DNA of 14,188 nucleotides from an uncultured Muribaculum sp. (lineage in GTDB: Bacteria > Bacteroidota > Bacteroidia > Bacteroidales > Muribaculaceae). The DNA lies in contig CANPDS010000027.1 in NCBI GenBank assembly GCA_947573015.1, forward strand, positions 1 to 14,188. The letters are read 5' to 3'. Within the stretch, counting starts at the first letter, position 1. Each line of letters starts with the position of its first letter. A program made the translations under genes and the position numbers. The notes under the pieces are model-generated. The model did not search any database and was not told the DNA's origin. It worked only from the letters and a program-made list of their open reading frames with translations. Of the stretch, positions 13,851 through 14,188 are shown one piece after another.

Positions 13851-14188
13851 ATGAAATTATTCCGCAACATACTCCTGTATATATCTTTCATTGCTCCAGC
13901 CGCTGCAATGCTCAGTTCATGCAGTGACACCAAAAGCTATGCCGAACTGCTCAATGACGAGACAAAATATATCAACGCCTACCTCGCCGACCAGCGCGTA
14001 GTAGGCGACGTCCCAGCCGACAGTGTGTTTGAAATGGGCGAAAATGCACCATACTACCGTATGGATGAGGACGGCACAGTCTACATGCGCGTCATAAAAG
14101 ACAACCCCGACGGAGTAAAAGCCAAATACAACGACCTTGTATATATGCGCCTTACCCGGTTCAGCCTTTTTGAATATGCCGGCAAACC
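13851..14188 (+). CDS. Small lipoprotein, DUF4827-like (3' end outside window)
   Basis: The frame starts with ATG at 13851 and is open to the window end, giving 112 complete residues of an incomplete protein. It begins with a lipoprotein signal peptide: positively charged MKLFRN, a hydrophobic stretch to residue 21, and lipobox LSSC with Cys24 as the expected lipidation site. The mature part starts SDTKSYAELLNDE. This and the later NAPYYRMDEDGTVYMRV block resemble, from memory, the DUF4827 lipoproteins of Bacteroidales, some of which are described as FKBP-like; function unknown. The residues after Cys24 are only weakly acidic, so surface export by the Bacteroidota lipoprotein signal is not evident. 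It lies 41 bases after the DHH gene and may share its promoter. Confidence 0.82.
   Translation, partial: MKLFRNILLYISFIAPAAAMLSSCSDTKSYAELLNDETKYINAYLADQRVVGDVPADSVFEMGENAPYYRMDEDGTVYMRVIKDNPDGVKAKYNDLVYMRLTRFSLFEYAGK

Noticed and set aside
1..14188. Mobile elements, CRISPR, tRNA/rRNA or defence genes
   Set aside because: I looked for transposase or integrase motifs, regularly spaced repeats and tRNA-like stems on both strands and saw none; base composition and codon use look even across all genes.

Overview
The window is an ordinary chromosomal stretch from a member of the Bacteroidota. It is most likely Bacteroidales and perhaps Muribaculaceae-like; the family guess is weak because it rests on protein character and moderate GC only. 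Evidence for the phylum is of two kinds. Several promoters match the Bacteroides-type TTTG / TAnnTTTG architecture, and starts are preceded by A/T-rich leaders rather than Shine-Dalgarno sequences. The proteins also carry features I associate with this group: MutL lacking the endonuclease motifs, MurA with Asp in place of the catalytic Cys, and the DUF4290 and DUF4827-type proteins.

Layout. The plus-strand 3' part of mutL (1-1671) enters from the left. It converges on a minus-strand block, ispE > grpE > dnaJ (4722 down to 1951), and the two meet at a pair of back-to-back hairpins (1850-1930). From a divergent promoter region (4723-4988) a long plus-strand run begins: sppA, lpxK, purine nucleoside phosphorylase, thiL. 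An internal promoter then opens a second block, DUF4290 protein, murA, rimM. A third promoter, almost touching its start codon, drives a DHH/DHHA1 phosphoesterase (NrnA-like), followed by the start of a small lipoprotein gene (13851 to the window end).

How the genes fit together. Most are housekeeping genes: mismatch repair (MutL), the DnaK co-chaperones (GrpE, DnaJ), isoprenoid precursors (IspE), membrane proteolysis (SppA), lipid A synthesis (LpxK), purine salvage (PNP), thiamine diphosphate synthesis (ThiL), peptidoglycan precursors (MurA), 30S ribosome maturation (RimM) and nanoRNA/pAp turnover (NrnA-like). Envelope synthesis recurs (ispE, lpxK, murA). The DUF4290 gene, of unknown function, is translationally coupled to murA by an ATGA overlap.

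I found no mobile element, CRISPR array, tRNA, rRNA or defence system, and no convincing new multi-gene system. Points worth a second look are small-scale: a short palindromic GACGCA repeat family in intergenic gaps, with alternative pairings before thiL; a probable leaderless mRNA; residue changes in MutL, MurA and PNP; and the DUF4290-murA coupling. No intergenic gap exceeds 300 bases.
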